The position numbers and the translations under genes were made by a program. The notes under the pieces were generated by a model. It made no database searches and was not told where the DNA came from. It was given only the letters and a program-made list of their open reading frames with translations. From Balneolaceae bacterium UBA3186 (GTDB lineage Bacteria; Bacteroidota; Rhodothermia; Balneolales; Balneolaceae), in contig DEXK01000011.1 in assembly GCA_002364085.1 (NCBI GenBank), positions 636,002 through 700,001 of the forward strand: DNA of 64,000 nt, in the 5' to 3' direction. This document shows, in pieces, positions 35,900 to 44,173 of this stretch (position 1 is its first letter; every line of letters starts with the position of its first letter).

Positions 35900-36615
35900 T
35901 TTGATTGGTCAACGTTAGGTTTAGGAATGATATTAGTACGTCCCTTCCATTCCCCAAATTCTGCAATTGGTTTAAACCGAAGCGTTGTAAACTGAAAGTG
36001 AAAATCTTTCCTCTCTCTTTCTTTCATTGCTTTTGCATGTCTTTTCGGTCTTGGTATAGAACTGTGACCATGGACCATATCTAACATTTCCTGTTGTGAT
36101 TTCCATATCGAAAAAGTTGAAACTGTTCTCGGATACCTGATTGATGCCATGGAAAAAGCAGTTCCGGGATGATCACGTACTAATTCCTCAACCGGTCGTC
36201 CCCAGCGAATAAATCTAGGCACCTGAAAGAGCTTCATCCTTGCAATAGTTACAGCTACAACAGGCTCGTTATGAGCATCTATTTCTATATTTTTATTTGG
36301 GATTTTAAATTCATCAATATGTCCCCATTGCCTTAAATATTGTAACCTAGTATGCCATCCTTTAGAGAGAACTTTTCCAAGTTTATCCGTTTCCAAAAAC
36401 TTATCAATTGAGGCTTCATCTTCCCATTGAGCAAAAACTGCTAGTTCTTTGATCAACATTCTGGATGGTGAAAAAACTGGTGATCCCAGTTTCATTGACA
36501 TCATACATTCAGCATGAATTAAACCTGATATATCATTAGAATTAGGAGGCTTCCAAAAAGCTTTAAGAGAAGTAGCAATTGATGTTCTTACAAGATGATA
36601 AGTAAATACACTCAT
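35896..36615 (-). CDS. Spheroidene monooxygenase (CrtA)-like protein
   Basis: A 239-residue protein of the spheroidene monooxygenase family. Conserved segments include GSPVFSPSRMLIKELAVFAQW near the N-terminus, the central VAVTIARMKLFQVPRFIRWG and the C-terminal FTTLRFKPIAEFGEWKGR. CrtA proteins are haem enzymes that add keto groups to carotenoids. The window also holds a lycopene cyclase (56511) but not next to this gene, so the link to pigment is an inference from the family. The next gene overlaps by 4 bases and is broken. Many bacteria carry CrtA-like genes without carotenoid clusters, so another oxidation role is possible. Confidence 0.8.
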   Translation of the reverse strand: MSVFTYHLVRTSIATSLKAFWKPPNSNDISGLIHAECMMSMKLGSPVFSPSRMLIKELAVFAQWEDEASIDKFLETDKLGKVLSKGWHTRLQYLRQWGHIDEFKIPNKNIEIDAHNEPVVAVTIARMKLFQVPRFIRWGRPVEELVRDHPGTAFSMASIRYPRTVSTFSIWKSQQEMLDMVHGHSSIPRPKRHAKAMKERERKDFHFQFTTLRFKPIAEFGEWKGRTNIIPKPNVDQSK

Positions 36616-36706
36616 ACTTTAAAAATAAGCTTAAGCTTTGTTCTGATTTGAAACAAAGTATAGTAAATCTTTTTTTCATATAACGGTTTGGTTTTGATAC
36701 GCTTCA

Positions 36707-36955
36707 GGATTTCAGAAAAAGCTTACAATTAAACCGACCTTTAGAATTATTGGCGAGCCAAGAACGCAATGAAATCGACGGCTCCGAAGGAGCAATCATT
36801 ACATTCAGGATGATTCTTGAATGTGTATCATACGAGCGAAAATCTTTTGTAATGATTAGTCGATGTAATGGAGTTCGCGCCAATAATTCTTGTCGGGAGC
36901 TTTTGGTACTGGCGCCTGTGCTGAGGAAGCTCAGTAGCGGCACAAAAGTACATAG
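36707..36955. repeat. About 250-bp dispersed structured repeat, copy A (complete)
   Basis: A non-coding element repeated at 58877-59118 and 63853 to the window end. The core is a nest of inverted repeats: 13 bp AGAATTATTGGCG (36743-36755) with CGCCAATAATTCT (36878-36890); 10 bp AATCATTACA (36794-36803) with TGTAATGATT (36848-36857); 7 bp ACATTCA (36801-36807) with TGAATGT; and the small hairpin GCTCC-GAA-GGAGC at 36781-36793. The right flank ends in GTGCTGAG...AGCGGCACAAAAGTACAT. The short frames across it on both strands are not conserved with the other copies. Confidence 0.85.
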
Positions 36956-37121
36956 AACTAAAAAACTGAATCCCAAAAAAAGACTAAATTTAGTACAAAT
37001 GCATCTACTTTTGATTTGTCCAAAGGGCACATACAGAGATAAAGAGTAAGAATTATTACAAATCACAGACTCTTCTCATTGAAAAAGAACACAGTAATTT
37101 ATTACCGGCAGTTAACCATTC

Positions 37122-37160
37122 GTGAAGATTCTTCGCAAGTATGCTCAGAATGACAAAATT
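37122..37160. repeat. Short intergenic tag of the TTCTTCGC/AATGACAAA type
   Basis: GTGAAGATTCTTCGC followed by CTCAGAATGACAAAATT. The AATGACAAA end is shared with the palindromic element at 43930-44058, and both have the look of the phylum's widespread intergenic tags. The remaining sequence between the 36.7-kb repeat and the signal peptidase stop holds nothing I can name. Confidence 0.5.
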
Positions 37161-37163
37161 TCT

Positions 37164-38297
37164 CTACTCTATCAACTTAAGAATACGATTGAATCTCGGA
37201 ACGCCTTTATCGTGAGAGTACCAAACAATAAAGCCTTTTCCTATTATGTGATCTTTAGGTACAAACCCCCAGAAACGACTGTCCTCACTATTATCTCGGT
37301 TATCACCCATCGCAAAGTAATAGTTTTGTTGAACAACATATTTGTTCGTTTCTTCACCATTTATAAAAATCTTACCATCCTTACGCTCAAGCCTGTTGTT
37401 TTCATACCGTTCGATAAGATCTTTATAAATAAACCAATTCTGATTATTTAGTTCGATCTCCTGTCCTTCAAATGGTATCACCACGGGCTGAAAGTTGTCC
37501 TGACTTCGGAAAGCTTTTGCAAAATCATAGGTTGATCTTGTAGATGCATAACCACGATCCGTTTCGCCTTCTGGAGTCATACTTAACCAAAGTGAATCAA
37601 GTTCGGGCCAGTTTTGAATTTCTTCTACTGCTTCTTTGGTCAAATTCACCAAGTAAGTATCACCACCGATATAATCAATAAAAACATCATTTCCACCAGG
37701 AATATTCTGAAGTGCACCGGCACCAACAGATCTCATTTTGGCTTCACTTAAACGGACTTTGTCATTCATTTTTAGGAAGTAATGCTTCTGCAATCCTTCG
37801 TGATTGAGCTCTTCTTCTCCATTTATATAAACGACTTTATTTCTGATCTCCAGAGTATCTCCTGCAACAGCAACAGCACGCTTTATATAATTTGTTTTTT
37901 GGGAAATGGGTTTAATCTCGTGAGGCACATTAAAAACAATGATATCATTTCTTTCCACATCTCTAAATCCTGGAATTCTTGTAGATGGAAGTTTAACACC
38001 CGGCAAGCACCATTGTGTAAACGGAACACAAATCCCCATAGGTGTTCTCGGACCGTAAGTAAGATTTGAAACGATCAGAAAATCACCTACCATCAAATTT
38101 TGTTCCATAGATGGCGTTGGAATTTTATATGAACCAAAAATTAAAGCTCTTAAAATAGCCGCTGCAAAAAAAGCGAATACCAAAGCATCTACCCATTCAC
38201 GAAGCCATGATTTAGCTTTTTTATCTTCTTCTAATCTTTCCTTCCTTCTTTGCCAAAATGAGCTTTTTTCATGCTCATCTGTTTTTTTGTCTTCCAA
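37164..38297 (-). CDS. lepB: Signal peptidase I
   Basis: A 377-residue membrane protease that removes signal peptides from exported proteins. A basic cytoplasmic N-terminus (1-35) and one membrane helix (about 37-57) precede box B with the catalytic serine S63 (PTPSMEQNL). The general base is K139 in NYIKRAVAVAGD, and box E is MGDNRDNSEDSRFWG. It is longer than the E. coli enzyme because of an insertion of about 100 residues between boxes D and E (roughly 165-310), usual in Bacteroidota. Ten bases downstream of a secreted protein gene and after lepA, giving the common lepA-lepB linkage. Confidence 0.95.
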   Translation of the reverse strand: MEDKKTDEHEKSSFWQRRKERLEEDKKAKSWLREWVDALVFAFFAAAILRALIFGSYKIPTPSMEQNLMVGDFLIVSNLTYGPRTPMGICVPFTQWCLPGVKLPSTRIPGFRDVERNDIIVFNVPHEIKPISQKTNYIKRAVAVAGDTLEIRNKVVYINGEEELNHEGLQKHYFLKMNDKVRLSEAKMRSVGAGALQNIPGGNDVFIDYIGGDTYLVNLTKEAVEEIQNWPELDSLWLSMTPEGETDRGYASTRSTYDFAKAFRSQDNFQPVVIPFEGQEIELNNQNWFIYKDLIERYENNRLERKDGKIFINGEETNKYVVQQNYYFAMGDNRDNSEDSRFWGFVPKDHIIGKGFIVWYSHDKGVPRFNRILKLIE

Positions 38298-38306
38298 TGT
38301 ATTCTT

Positions 38307-38906
38307 TTAATTTAATTTTATATGAGAAGGTTGCTTAATTGGTTTAACCTCATGGTTTTTACCATCGCTTTCAATCAGGTACCATTTCATTCGTTGTTCT
38401 TCGAAATAGTAATCTGAAAATTCAGCCGGTTCTGCTTCCAACAAAGCTTTCTCAAAAGTTCTCATAATTTGTGGCATCAGGTCTACATACTTACTGGCGG
38501 CTCCAAAAGTTACGCCATTTCCGAAAGGACCTGTAAAATCAAGCACTAGTAAAGGCACAGGTTCATCTGCAATAGGATCATCCACAAAAAACCAATATTC
38601 GAATTGGATTGCTTTTGCTAATCTGAAATTCTTCTCTTTTGAAAGACTTTCAAGTGTTTTAGTCGGATCACCAAATGCGCCCTGCAACAGAGCTCTGATC
38701 TCAAGTGAAGACATTCCATCAATGGTCGTTTGTCCGTATAGACCTTGCCCTGTTAAATTGAAACTTCTGATCTTTGCTTCGTAATCAGCTACGTCTTCGT
38801 TTTCAACTTTCATTATTTCCGGTTCTTCAAACTGAGCGATTGCAGAAGTGCTTAGAAAAAATCCGACTATAAAAACCGGTAACAATATCCTTAAAAAATC
38901 TATCAT
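38307..38906 (-). CDS. Secreted protein of unknown function (199 aa)
   Basis: Not recognised. A signal peptide (residues 1-24, cleavage near SAIAQ) is followed by a soluble domain of about 170 residues, with DPTKTLESLSKEKNFRLAKAI and YWFFVDDPIADEPVPLLVLD. No metal-binding or catalytic motif is clear. The start codon at 38906 adjoins the lepA stop at 38907, and lepB begins 10 bases downstream, so the gene is in the middle of a lepA-x-lepB operon. This position suggests a housekeeping envelope role, though not a known one. Confidence 0.7.
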   Translation of the reverse strand: MIDFLRILLPVFIVGFFLSTSAIAQFEEPEIMKVENEDVADYEAKIRSFNLTGQGLYGQTTIDGMSSLEIRALLQGAFGDPTKTLESLSKEKNFRLAKAIQFEYWFFVDDPIADEPVPLLVLDFTGPFGNGVTFGAASKYVDLMPQIMRTFEKALLEAEPAEFSDYYFEEQRMKWYLIESDGKNHEVKPIKQPSHIKLN

Positions 38907-40709
38907 TTATCTGTCATCCTCATCCATAGAAAGAACTGCTAAAAATGCCTCTTGAGGAATTTCTACAGAACCTACTTGTTTCATTCTCTTTTTACCTTCT
39001 TTCTGTTTCTCCAGAAGTTTTCTTTTACGTGAAATATCTCCACCATAACATTTTGCTGTAACATCTTTTCGCAAAGCTCTCACAGAATCTCTTGCAATAA
39101 TTCTACTACCAATTGCAGCCTGAACAGCAACTTCATATTGTTGTCTCGGAATTAATTCCTTCAGTTTAGCGCAAACACGTCTGCCTTGATAATATGCTTT
39201 ATCACGGTGAGTAATACTCGAAAGTGCATCCACCTGTTCCCCATTCAATAGAATATCTAATCGAACAAGATCTCCTTTTCGGTATTCGATGAATTCATAA
39301 TCCAATGAAGCATAACCTCGGGTTCCGGATTTCAGCTTATCATAGAAATCAAAAACAACTTCAGCCATCGGTATCTCATACGTAATTTCGACCCGATTAT
39401 TTTGCATGAAAATCTGATTTACGTAAACACCTCTTCTCTCCTGGCACAATTTCATGATCGGACCGATATAATCCGCTGGCGTAATAATGCTGGCTTTTAT
39501 ATAAGGCTCAAAAATGGCATCGATATCTCCCACTTCCGGCATTTGGCTCGGGTTATCCACCTGAATAGATTTGCCCTCTTCCAGCTTAACTTCGTATTGA
39601 ACGTTAGGAACCGTTGTAATAATGTCAATATTGAACTCTCTGTCCAACCGCTCTTGCACAATTTCCATATGAAGAAGCCCAAGAAATCCTGCTCGGAAAC
39701 CAAATCCTAACGCCTTCGATGTTTCAGGCTCATAAGAAAGAGATGCATCATTTAGCTGTAGCTTTTCTAATGCAGAACGTAAATCTTCAAAATCTTCTGC
39801 TTGTGTAGGATAAATTCCTGAGAAAACCATCGGCTTTGATTCCTGATATCCCGGAATTGCTTCCGTAGCAGGATTATTAACGGTAGTAATCGTATCACCA
39901 ACCCTTACATCCTGTAAAGATTTCACACTTCCGATCACATAGCCAACTTCACCAGCTTTAAGTTCTTTAGCCGGCTCATATTTCATTCTTAGATAACCAA
40001 TGTCCTCTGCATTATATTCTTCTTTGTTCGCCATGAATTTGAAAGCCTGCCCTTTTTTCAAAGTTCCTTCCATTACACGTACATAAGCCACTGAGCCTCG
40101 GTATGTGTTGAAAACGGAATCAAAAATCAGCGCACGAAGTGGTTTATCAACTTCTTGTTTTGGTCCCGGAACTCTTTCCACAATAGCTTCAAGTAAAGCG
40201 GGAACACCTTCTCCGGTTTTCCCTGATACATGCAGAATCTCTTCTCTTTCACAACCGATGAGATCAATCACTTGTTGACCAATTCCTTCCGGGTCAGCGC
40301 CGGGCAGGTCAATTTTATTGAGAACAGGAATGATCTCCAGATTCTGGTCTATTGCCTGATATAAATTCGAAATAGTCTGAGCTTCAATTCCCTGAGCGGC
40401 ATCCACAACTAAAATAGCTCCTTCACAAGCCTTTAATGCCCTGGAAACTTCATAAGCAAAATCAACGTGACCGGGAGTGTCAATCAGATTAAAACTGTAT
40501 TGCTCTCCACTCGGACGTTTATAATCTATTTTAATGGCATGACTCTTAATCGTAATACCACGTTCGCGCTCCAGATCCATATCATCAAGAACCTGCTCTT
40601 GCATTTCTCTTTCACTGATAGTTCCTGTTGATTGTAAAAGTCGATCAGCGAGCGTAGATTTCCCGTGGTCGATGTGAGCAATTATGCAAAAATTACGAAT
40701 GTTGTTCAT
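38907..40709 (-). CDS. lepA: Elongation factor 4 (LepA)
   Basis: A 600-residue translational GTPase that acts on stalled or early ribosomes and is peripheral to the membrane. G1 is AHIDHGKST (10-18), G2 RERGITIKS, G3 DTPGHVDF, G4 NKIDLPGA. Domains II and III, the EF-G-like domain V region with GFRAGFLGLLHMEI, and the LepA-specific C-terminal domain (KCYGGDISRKRKLLEKQKEGKKRMK) are complete. Length is exactly typical. It heads an operon with a secreted protein and signal peptidase I. Confidence 0.98.
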   Translation of the reverse strand: MNNIRNFCIIAHIDHGKSTLADRLLQSTGTISEREMQEQVLDDMDLERERGITIKSHAIKIDYKRPSGEQYSFNLIDTPGHVDFAYEVSRALKACEGAILVVDAAQGIEAQTISNLYQAIDQNLEIIPVLNKIDLPGADPEGIGQQVIDLIGCEREEILHVSGKTGEGVPALLEAIVERVPGPKQEVDKPLRALIFDSVFNTYRGSVAYVRVMEGTLKKGQAFKFMANKEEYNAEDIGYLRMKYEPAKELKAGEVGYVIGSVKSLQDVRVGDTITTVNNPATEAIPGYQESKPMVFSGIYPTQAEDFEDLRSALEKLQLNDASLSYEPETSKALGFGFRAGFLGLLHMEIVQERLDREFNIDIITTVPNVQYEVKLEEGKSIQVDNPSQMPEVGDIDAIFEPYIKASIITPADYIGPIMKLCQERRGVYVNQIFMQNNRVEITYEIPMAEVVFDFYDKLKSGTRGYASLDYEFIEYRKGDLVRLDILLNGEQVDALSSITHRDKAYYQGRRVCAKLKELIPRQQYEVAVQAAIGSRIIARDSVRALRKDVTAKCYGGDISRKRKLLEKQKEGKKRMKQVGSVEIPQEAFLAVLSMDEDDR

Positions 40710-40793
40710 GTATGCGTTTAGTCCGTCTCTTTATAAGCCTGTAAAGATACAAAGAACGAATGAGGTACTAAAGCGATTGTTTAAACAAACTGA

Positions 40794-41108
40794 TTATTTA
40801 GCAACAGCCCTTTCCATATTCTCCATCCAATAACTTTGAATGCACTCCCAATTTGGATTGGAGTAGGAAAGCAAATTGGATTTAAAAGACCTGGGATATC
40901 CTTTTAGCTCTTTTTCTCTTTCAATAGCTTGATTGATATCGTAGTACTCTTCAACATATACCAATTTATTTAGCCCGAAATTTCCTTTATAGCAATTCAT
41001 TTTCAGAGCACGATGCTTTTTTAAGATGTTTTTCAGGTCGTTAGTTAACCCGATATAGATCATTTTAGAGCGATTACTGACTATATAGATGTAATATTTT
41101 GGTCTCAT
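40794..41108 (-). CDS. GIY-YIG domain protein, possibly inactive
   Basis: A 104-residue stand-alone GIY-YIG protein (YhbQ-like). YYIYIVSN and KMIYIGLTNDL give the two tyrosine motifs, and AIEREKELKG the metal-binding glutamate. In active nucleases the helix after NDL reads xxR, but here it reads DLKNILKKH, so the catalytic arginine is replaced by isoleucine. The protein may therefore bind but not cut DNA, or use another residue. Small GIY-YIG genes of this type are scattered and often single in this phylum. Located upstream of lepA and not cotranscribed in an obvious way. Confidence 0.8.
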   Translation of the reverse strand: MRPKYYIYIVSNRSKMIYIGLTNDLKNILKKHRALKMNCYKGNFGLNKLVYVEEYYDINQAIEREKELKGYPRSFKSNLLSYSNPNWECIQSYWMENMERAVAK

Positions 41109-41175
41109 ACAATTTATCCTTTTTGCAAGTAAGACAGTTTCAAGCCAGTTCCTTACAAAAAAATTTAAATTATTT

Positions 41176-41421
41176 TTAACCCGCTTCGGGACTCAGCAAC
41201 TCAACATGAAATCTGAACATTGCAGACTCCATAGCCATGATTTTGTACAATTCCTGAATGGCTTCAAAAACAACATCCGGATGTCCTATTATAGTAGTGC
41301 CTAAGTAACCTACTTCAATTTCAACATCAAATTGAGCGAGATGCTCTAATATTTCCTGAACTTTCTCTCTTGGATTGTGAGTTTCTAACGGAATGTATGT
41401 TAGCTGTGCTATCGTTTTCAT
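41176..41421 (-). CDS. MTH1187/YkoF-like thiamine-binding superfamily protein
   Basis: An 81-residue ferredoxin-like fold protein. AQLTYIPLET, then EILEHLAQFDVEIEVGYLGTT, then the GHPDVVFEAIQELYKIM helix agree in order and spacing with the UPF0045/MTH1187 family, some members of which bind thiamine or related compounds. Length is slightly below the usual 90-100 residues. No thiamine genes are nearby, and it has its own short transcript opposite the his operon. The assignment rests on pattern and is tentative. Confidence 0.55.
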   Translation of the reverse strand: MKTIAQLTYIPLETHNPREKVQEILEHLAQFDVEIEVGYLGTTIIGHPDVVFEAIQELYKIMAMESAMFRFHVELLSPEAG

Positions 41422-41583
41422 AAGTCTTAATTTTTTTCTTTTAAGGTAACCATCTCCTTAATAGGCTTCAAAGCCATCTTTAAATTAAGGAAACTTTAAT
41501 GTTTGAAAATAGGTTGAACAGTTTATCAATTATTTAACATTTACAACTTTCTCCGTAACGATCTAATCCTTATCTTTTGAACA

Positions 41584-41661
41584 GTGAAAAGAACAAAATT
41601 ACATATTTCCCATCCCCATCATGATGTCCATCATCTTCATCAAGGACATCATCACGCGTAA
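41584..41661 (+). CDS. hisL: Histidine-operon leader peptide (hisL-like)
   Basis: A 25-codon frame starting GTG at 41584: residues K-R-T-K-L-H-I-S then HPHHDVHHLHQGHHHA and TAA. Ten of 25 residues are histidine, including HHH at the end. It ends 58 bases before hisG. A His-rich leader directly upstream of the first his gene is the mark of transcription attenuation, in which ribosome stalling at His codons decides whether the operon is read. An inverted repeat overlaps the codons (ATGATGTCC at 41621-41629, GGACATCAT at 41644-41652) and a T run (41669-41673) follows. A clean terminator hairpin is not evident by eye. Family-level support is position and composition only. Confidence 0.8.
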   Translation: MKRTKLHISHPHHDVHHLHQGHHHA

Positions 41662-41719
41662 ATAGCGCCTTTTTCACATACTCTATCTAAACTTTACATT
41701 ACTACAATTTTACTGACTT

Positions 41720-42601
41720 ATGACCCGATCGAAAGATTCTTCGACTTCTCTACGCATTGCTATTCAAAAAAGTGGCCGACTCACTGATAAAACTGTGAGC
41801 TTGTTACAAGGAATAGGCGTGGAATTTGATAATTATAAACGCAACCTCATGGTTAAAACCCGCAATTTCGATGTTGAGCTTTTGTTACTTCGTGATGATG
41901 ATATTCCCGAATATGTACAGGACGGAATTTGTGATCTTGGGTTTGTAGGTGCCAATGAGCGCACAGAAAAAAATTCGGATGTAACTGTACTGAGAGGCCT
42001 GAATTATGGTCGTTGCAGATTATCTATTGCAGCACCAAAAAATGGTGGTCTTAAATCCGCATCTGATTTTGAAGGAAAAACTATAGCCACCAGCTATCCT
42101 TTTATCACTCAGAAATATTTTGAAAATCAGAATATCAACGTAAAACTGGTTGAGATATCCGGTGCTGTTGAAATCACTCCTCAGCTTGGAGTAGCAGATG
42201 CTATTGCTGATTTGGTATCAACAGGTGGAACTCTCCGGGCAAACGGTTTGGAAGAGTTGATCACCATTATGGAATCTGAAACTGAATTAATTCAAACAAA
42301 TCAGGAGCTTTCAGAAGGTAAGAAAGAACTTATCGAGAAATTTTTAGTAAGAATTGATGGTTATCAGCAGGCTAAAAAGAGCCGTTACATTATGATGAAC
42401 GCTCCTACCGATTCCATCGAAAAAGTGAAAGCAATTATTCCATCCATGAAAAGTCCGACCATTGTACCTTTAGCTGAAAGTGATATGGTGGCAATACACA
42501 CTGTGATCCCGATCACAAAATTCTGGACAGTGATGGAAGAATTAAAAGAAGTTGGTGCTACTGATATTGTGATGTTGCCAATTGAAAGCATGATCTTGTA
42601 G
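41720..42601 (+). CDS. hisG: ATP phosphoribosyltransferase, long form
   Basis: A 293-residue enzyme that joins ATP and PRPP in the first step of histidine synthesis. It starts LRIAIQKSGRLTDKTVSLLQ, and carries ICDLGFVGANE and the PRPP-binding segment DAIADLVSTGGTLRANGL (about 157-174). The extra C-terminal domain (about 215-293) makes it the long, hexameric, histidine-feedback form that needs no HisZ. It is the first gene of the his cluster and lies behind the His-rich leader, so it is likely attenuated. Length is normal. Confidence 0.96.
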   Translation: MTRSKDSSTSLRIAIQKSGRLTDKTVSLLQGIGVEFDNYKRNLMVKTRNFDVELLLLRDDDIPEYVQDGICDLGFVGANERTEKNSDVTVLRGLNYGRCRLSIAAPKNGGLKSASDFEGKTIATSYPFITQKYFENQNINVKLVEISGAVEITPQLGVADAIADLVSTGGTLRANGLEELITIMESETELIQTNQELSEGKKELIEKFLVRIDGYQQAKKSRYIMMNAPTDSIEKVKAIIPSMKSPTIVPLAESDMVAIHTVIPITKFWTVMEELKEVGATDIVMLPIESMIL

Positions 42602-42623
42602 AATATTGAACAACGAATATCGA

Positions 42624-43922
42624 ATGAAGAATTACATTTATAAAAACCTGAGACCTGATGAAATCAAGAGATTGATTGAACGACCGAAGATCGATTTCAA
42701 ATCTATATTTGGTATAGTTCAGCCGATTATTGATCGCATCGAAACAGATGGGGATTCGGCTTTAAAAACGTACACGAAAGAGTTTGATGGCGTTGATATC
42801 GATAACCCGATATTTGATCCAAATAAGATCGAAGTTGAACTCGATGAAGAAGTAAAAAAAGCTATCGATACTGCATTTGATAATATTTTCAGATTCCACC
42901 GTGCTCAACGAACCATGCAACTGGATGTGGAAACCATGCCGGGAGTAAAATGTTCGAGGGTTACCAAAGCTATCCAACGAGTTGGATTATATGTTCCCGG
43001 AGGAACTGCAGTATTGCCTTCCTCTGCAATGATGTTGGCAATTCCTGCCATGATCGCCGGATGTGAACAGGTTGTATTAGCTACTCCTCCTCAAAAAGAT
43101 GGGAATATTGCACCTGAGATCATCTATATCGCTCAAAAAGCTAAGGTCAATTATATCCTTAAAGCTGGTGGAGCTCAGGCGGTTGCAGCTTTAGCATTGG
43201 GAACAGAATCTGTATCTAAAGTGGATAAAATTCTCGGTCCCGGAAATCAATATGTGACTGCCGCAAAAATGATCCTTCAAAACAGCGATGCCCAAATTAG
43301 TATTGATATGCCTGCGGGACCTTCAGAAGTGTTGGTGATTGCAGACAAACAAGCTAATCCTGCATTTGTCGCTGCGGATCTTCTTTCTCAAGCCGAACAT
43401 GGAAAAGACAGTCAGGTAGTGTTGGTTTCAACTCCCGACTTCGATAGAAACTCATTCAATTCAGAATTAGAGTCTCAGCTGAATGCATTACCAAGAAAAG
43501 AAATTGCTCAACAAGCTCTTGATCAGAGTTTTGTAATAGAAGTTGATACCATTGAACAAGCACTTTCTTTTTCCAATGAATACGCTCCGGAACACTTGAT
43601 CCTGAATGTTGAAAATTCTGAAGACTACAAAGATGATATCATCAATGCAGGATCGGTTTTCTTAGGAAATCTGACTCCCGAAAGTGTTGGAGATTATGCT
43701 TCAGGAACCAACCACACTTTACCTACTTACGGATATGCAAAAATGTATAGTGGAGTAAATCTGAGTTCTTATCAAAAGTCCATAACCGTGCAAATTTTAA
43801 CCGAAGAAGGCTTGAGAAACATCGGTAAAACCGTTGAAACTCTTGCTGAAGTTGAAGAACTACAAGCTCACAAAAATGCTGTGAGTATTCGTTTAAAAGC
43901 TTTGGGGAATAGTGATGAATAA
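42624..43922 (+). CDS. hisD: Histidinol dehydrogenase
   Basis: A zinc enzyme oxidising histidinol to histidine. Signatures include VGLYVPGGTAVLPSSAMML, ILGPGNQYVTAAK, IDMPAGPSEVLVIAD and the metal/catalytic AEHGKDSQVV and YAPEHLIL. I place the start at the ATG at 42624 (MKNYIYKNL...). An in-frame TTG at 42606 would add six residues (MNNEYR) that come from a near-palindromic intergenic tag rather than from protein. With the ATG the length is 432 residues, normal for HisD. It follows hisG with a 22-base gap. Confidence 0.96.
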   Translation: MKNYIYKNLRPDEIKRLIERPKIDFKSIFGIVQPIIDRIETDGDSALKTYTKEFDGVDIDNPIFDPNKIEVELDEEVKKAIDTAFDNIFRFHRAQRTMQLDVETMPGVKCSRVTKAIQRVGLYVPGGTAVLPSSAMMLAIPAMIAGCEQVVLATPPQKDGNIAPEIIYIAQKAKVNYILKAGGAQAVAALALGTESVSKVDKILGPGNQYVTAAKMILQNSDAQISIDMPAGPSEVLVIADKQANPAFVAADLLSQAEHGKDSQVVLVSTPDFDRNSFNSELESQLNALPRKEIAQQALDQSFVIEVDTIEQALSFSNEYAPEHLILNVENSEDYKDDIINAGSVFLGNLTPESVGDYASGTNHTLPTYGYAKMYSGVNLSSYQKSITVQILTEEGLRNIGKTVETLAEVEELQAHKNAVSIRLKALGNSDE

Positions 43923-43929
43923 TACTTTT

Positions 43930-44058
43930 TCTTTGTCATGTCGAACGAATTCTTTGTCATGTCGAACGGATGTGAGACATCTGAAAAACTCAGAAACGCC
44001 ACTAAATTCTTTAGATTTCTCAATCTCATGCTTCTGTATGATCAATCGAAATGACAAA
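43930..44058. repeat. Palindromic intergenic element between hisD and hisC
   Basis: TCTTTGTCATGTCGAACG occurs twice in tandem (43930-43947 and 43951-43968, 21-base step), then GATGTGAGACATCTGAAAA; the right end is AGATTTCTCAATCTCAT ... TCGAAATGACAAA (44046-44058), an imperfect inversion of the left end. This is the class of GTCATGTCGAAC/TCGAAATGAC tags seen between genes in Bacteroidota. It breaks the his cluster into two transcriptional segments or at least a 251-base gap. Confidence 0.75.
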
Positions 44059-44115
44059 TTTGTGGGTTTACTTCAATGAACCAAATGATAAACTCATATT
44101 ATTCTAAAAGCATAG

Positions 44116-44152
44116 GTCATCCTGTCCACCAACTGGCGGACGAGATGATGAC
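44116..44152. repeat. Short palindrome before hisC
   Basis: GTCATC (44116-44121) and GATGAC (44147-44152) enclose a quasi-palindrome GTCCACCAACTGGCGGAC. It resembles a second widespread intergenic tag type and lies 21 bases before the hisC start, where it could affect translation. Confidence 0.55.
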
Positions 44153-44173
44153 AACTTATTTGGAATCAGTTAA

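Noticed and set aside
36704..37066. Minus-strand 120-codon frame and plus-strand 99-codon frame
   Set aside because: Both run across the 250-bp repeat; the other copies do not keep the frames open.
41621..41664. Alternative frame ATGATGTCCATC in the his leader
   Set aside because: Short, Ile-rich and overlaps the His-rich frame, which fits the operon; the His frame is preferred.
42606..42623. TTG start of hisD six codons upstream
   Set aside because: The extra residues come from an intergenic tag and are not typical of HisD.
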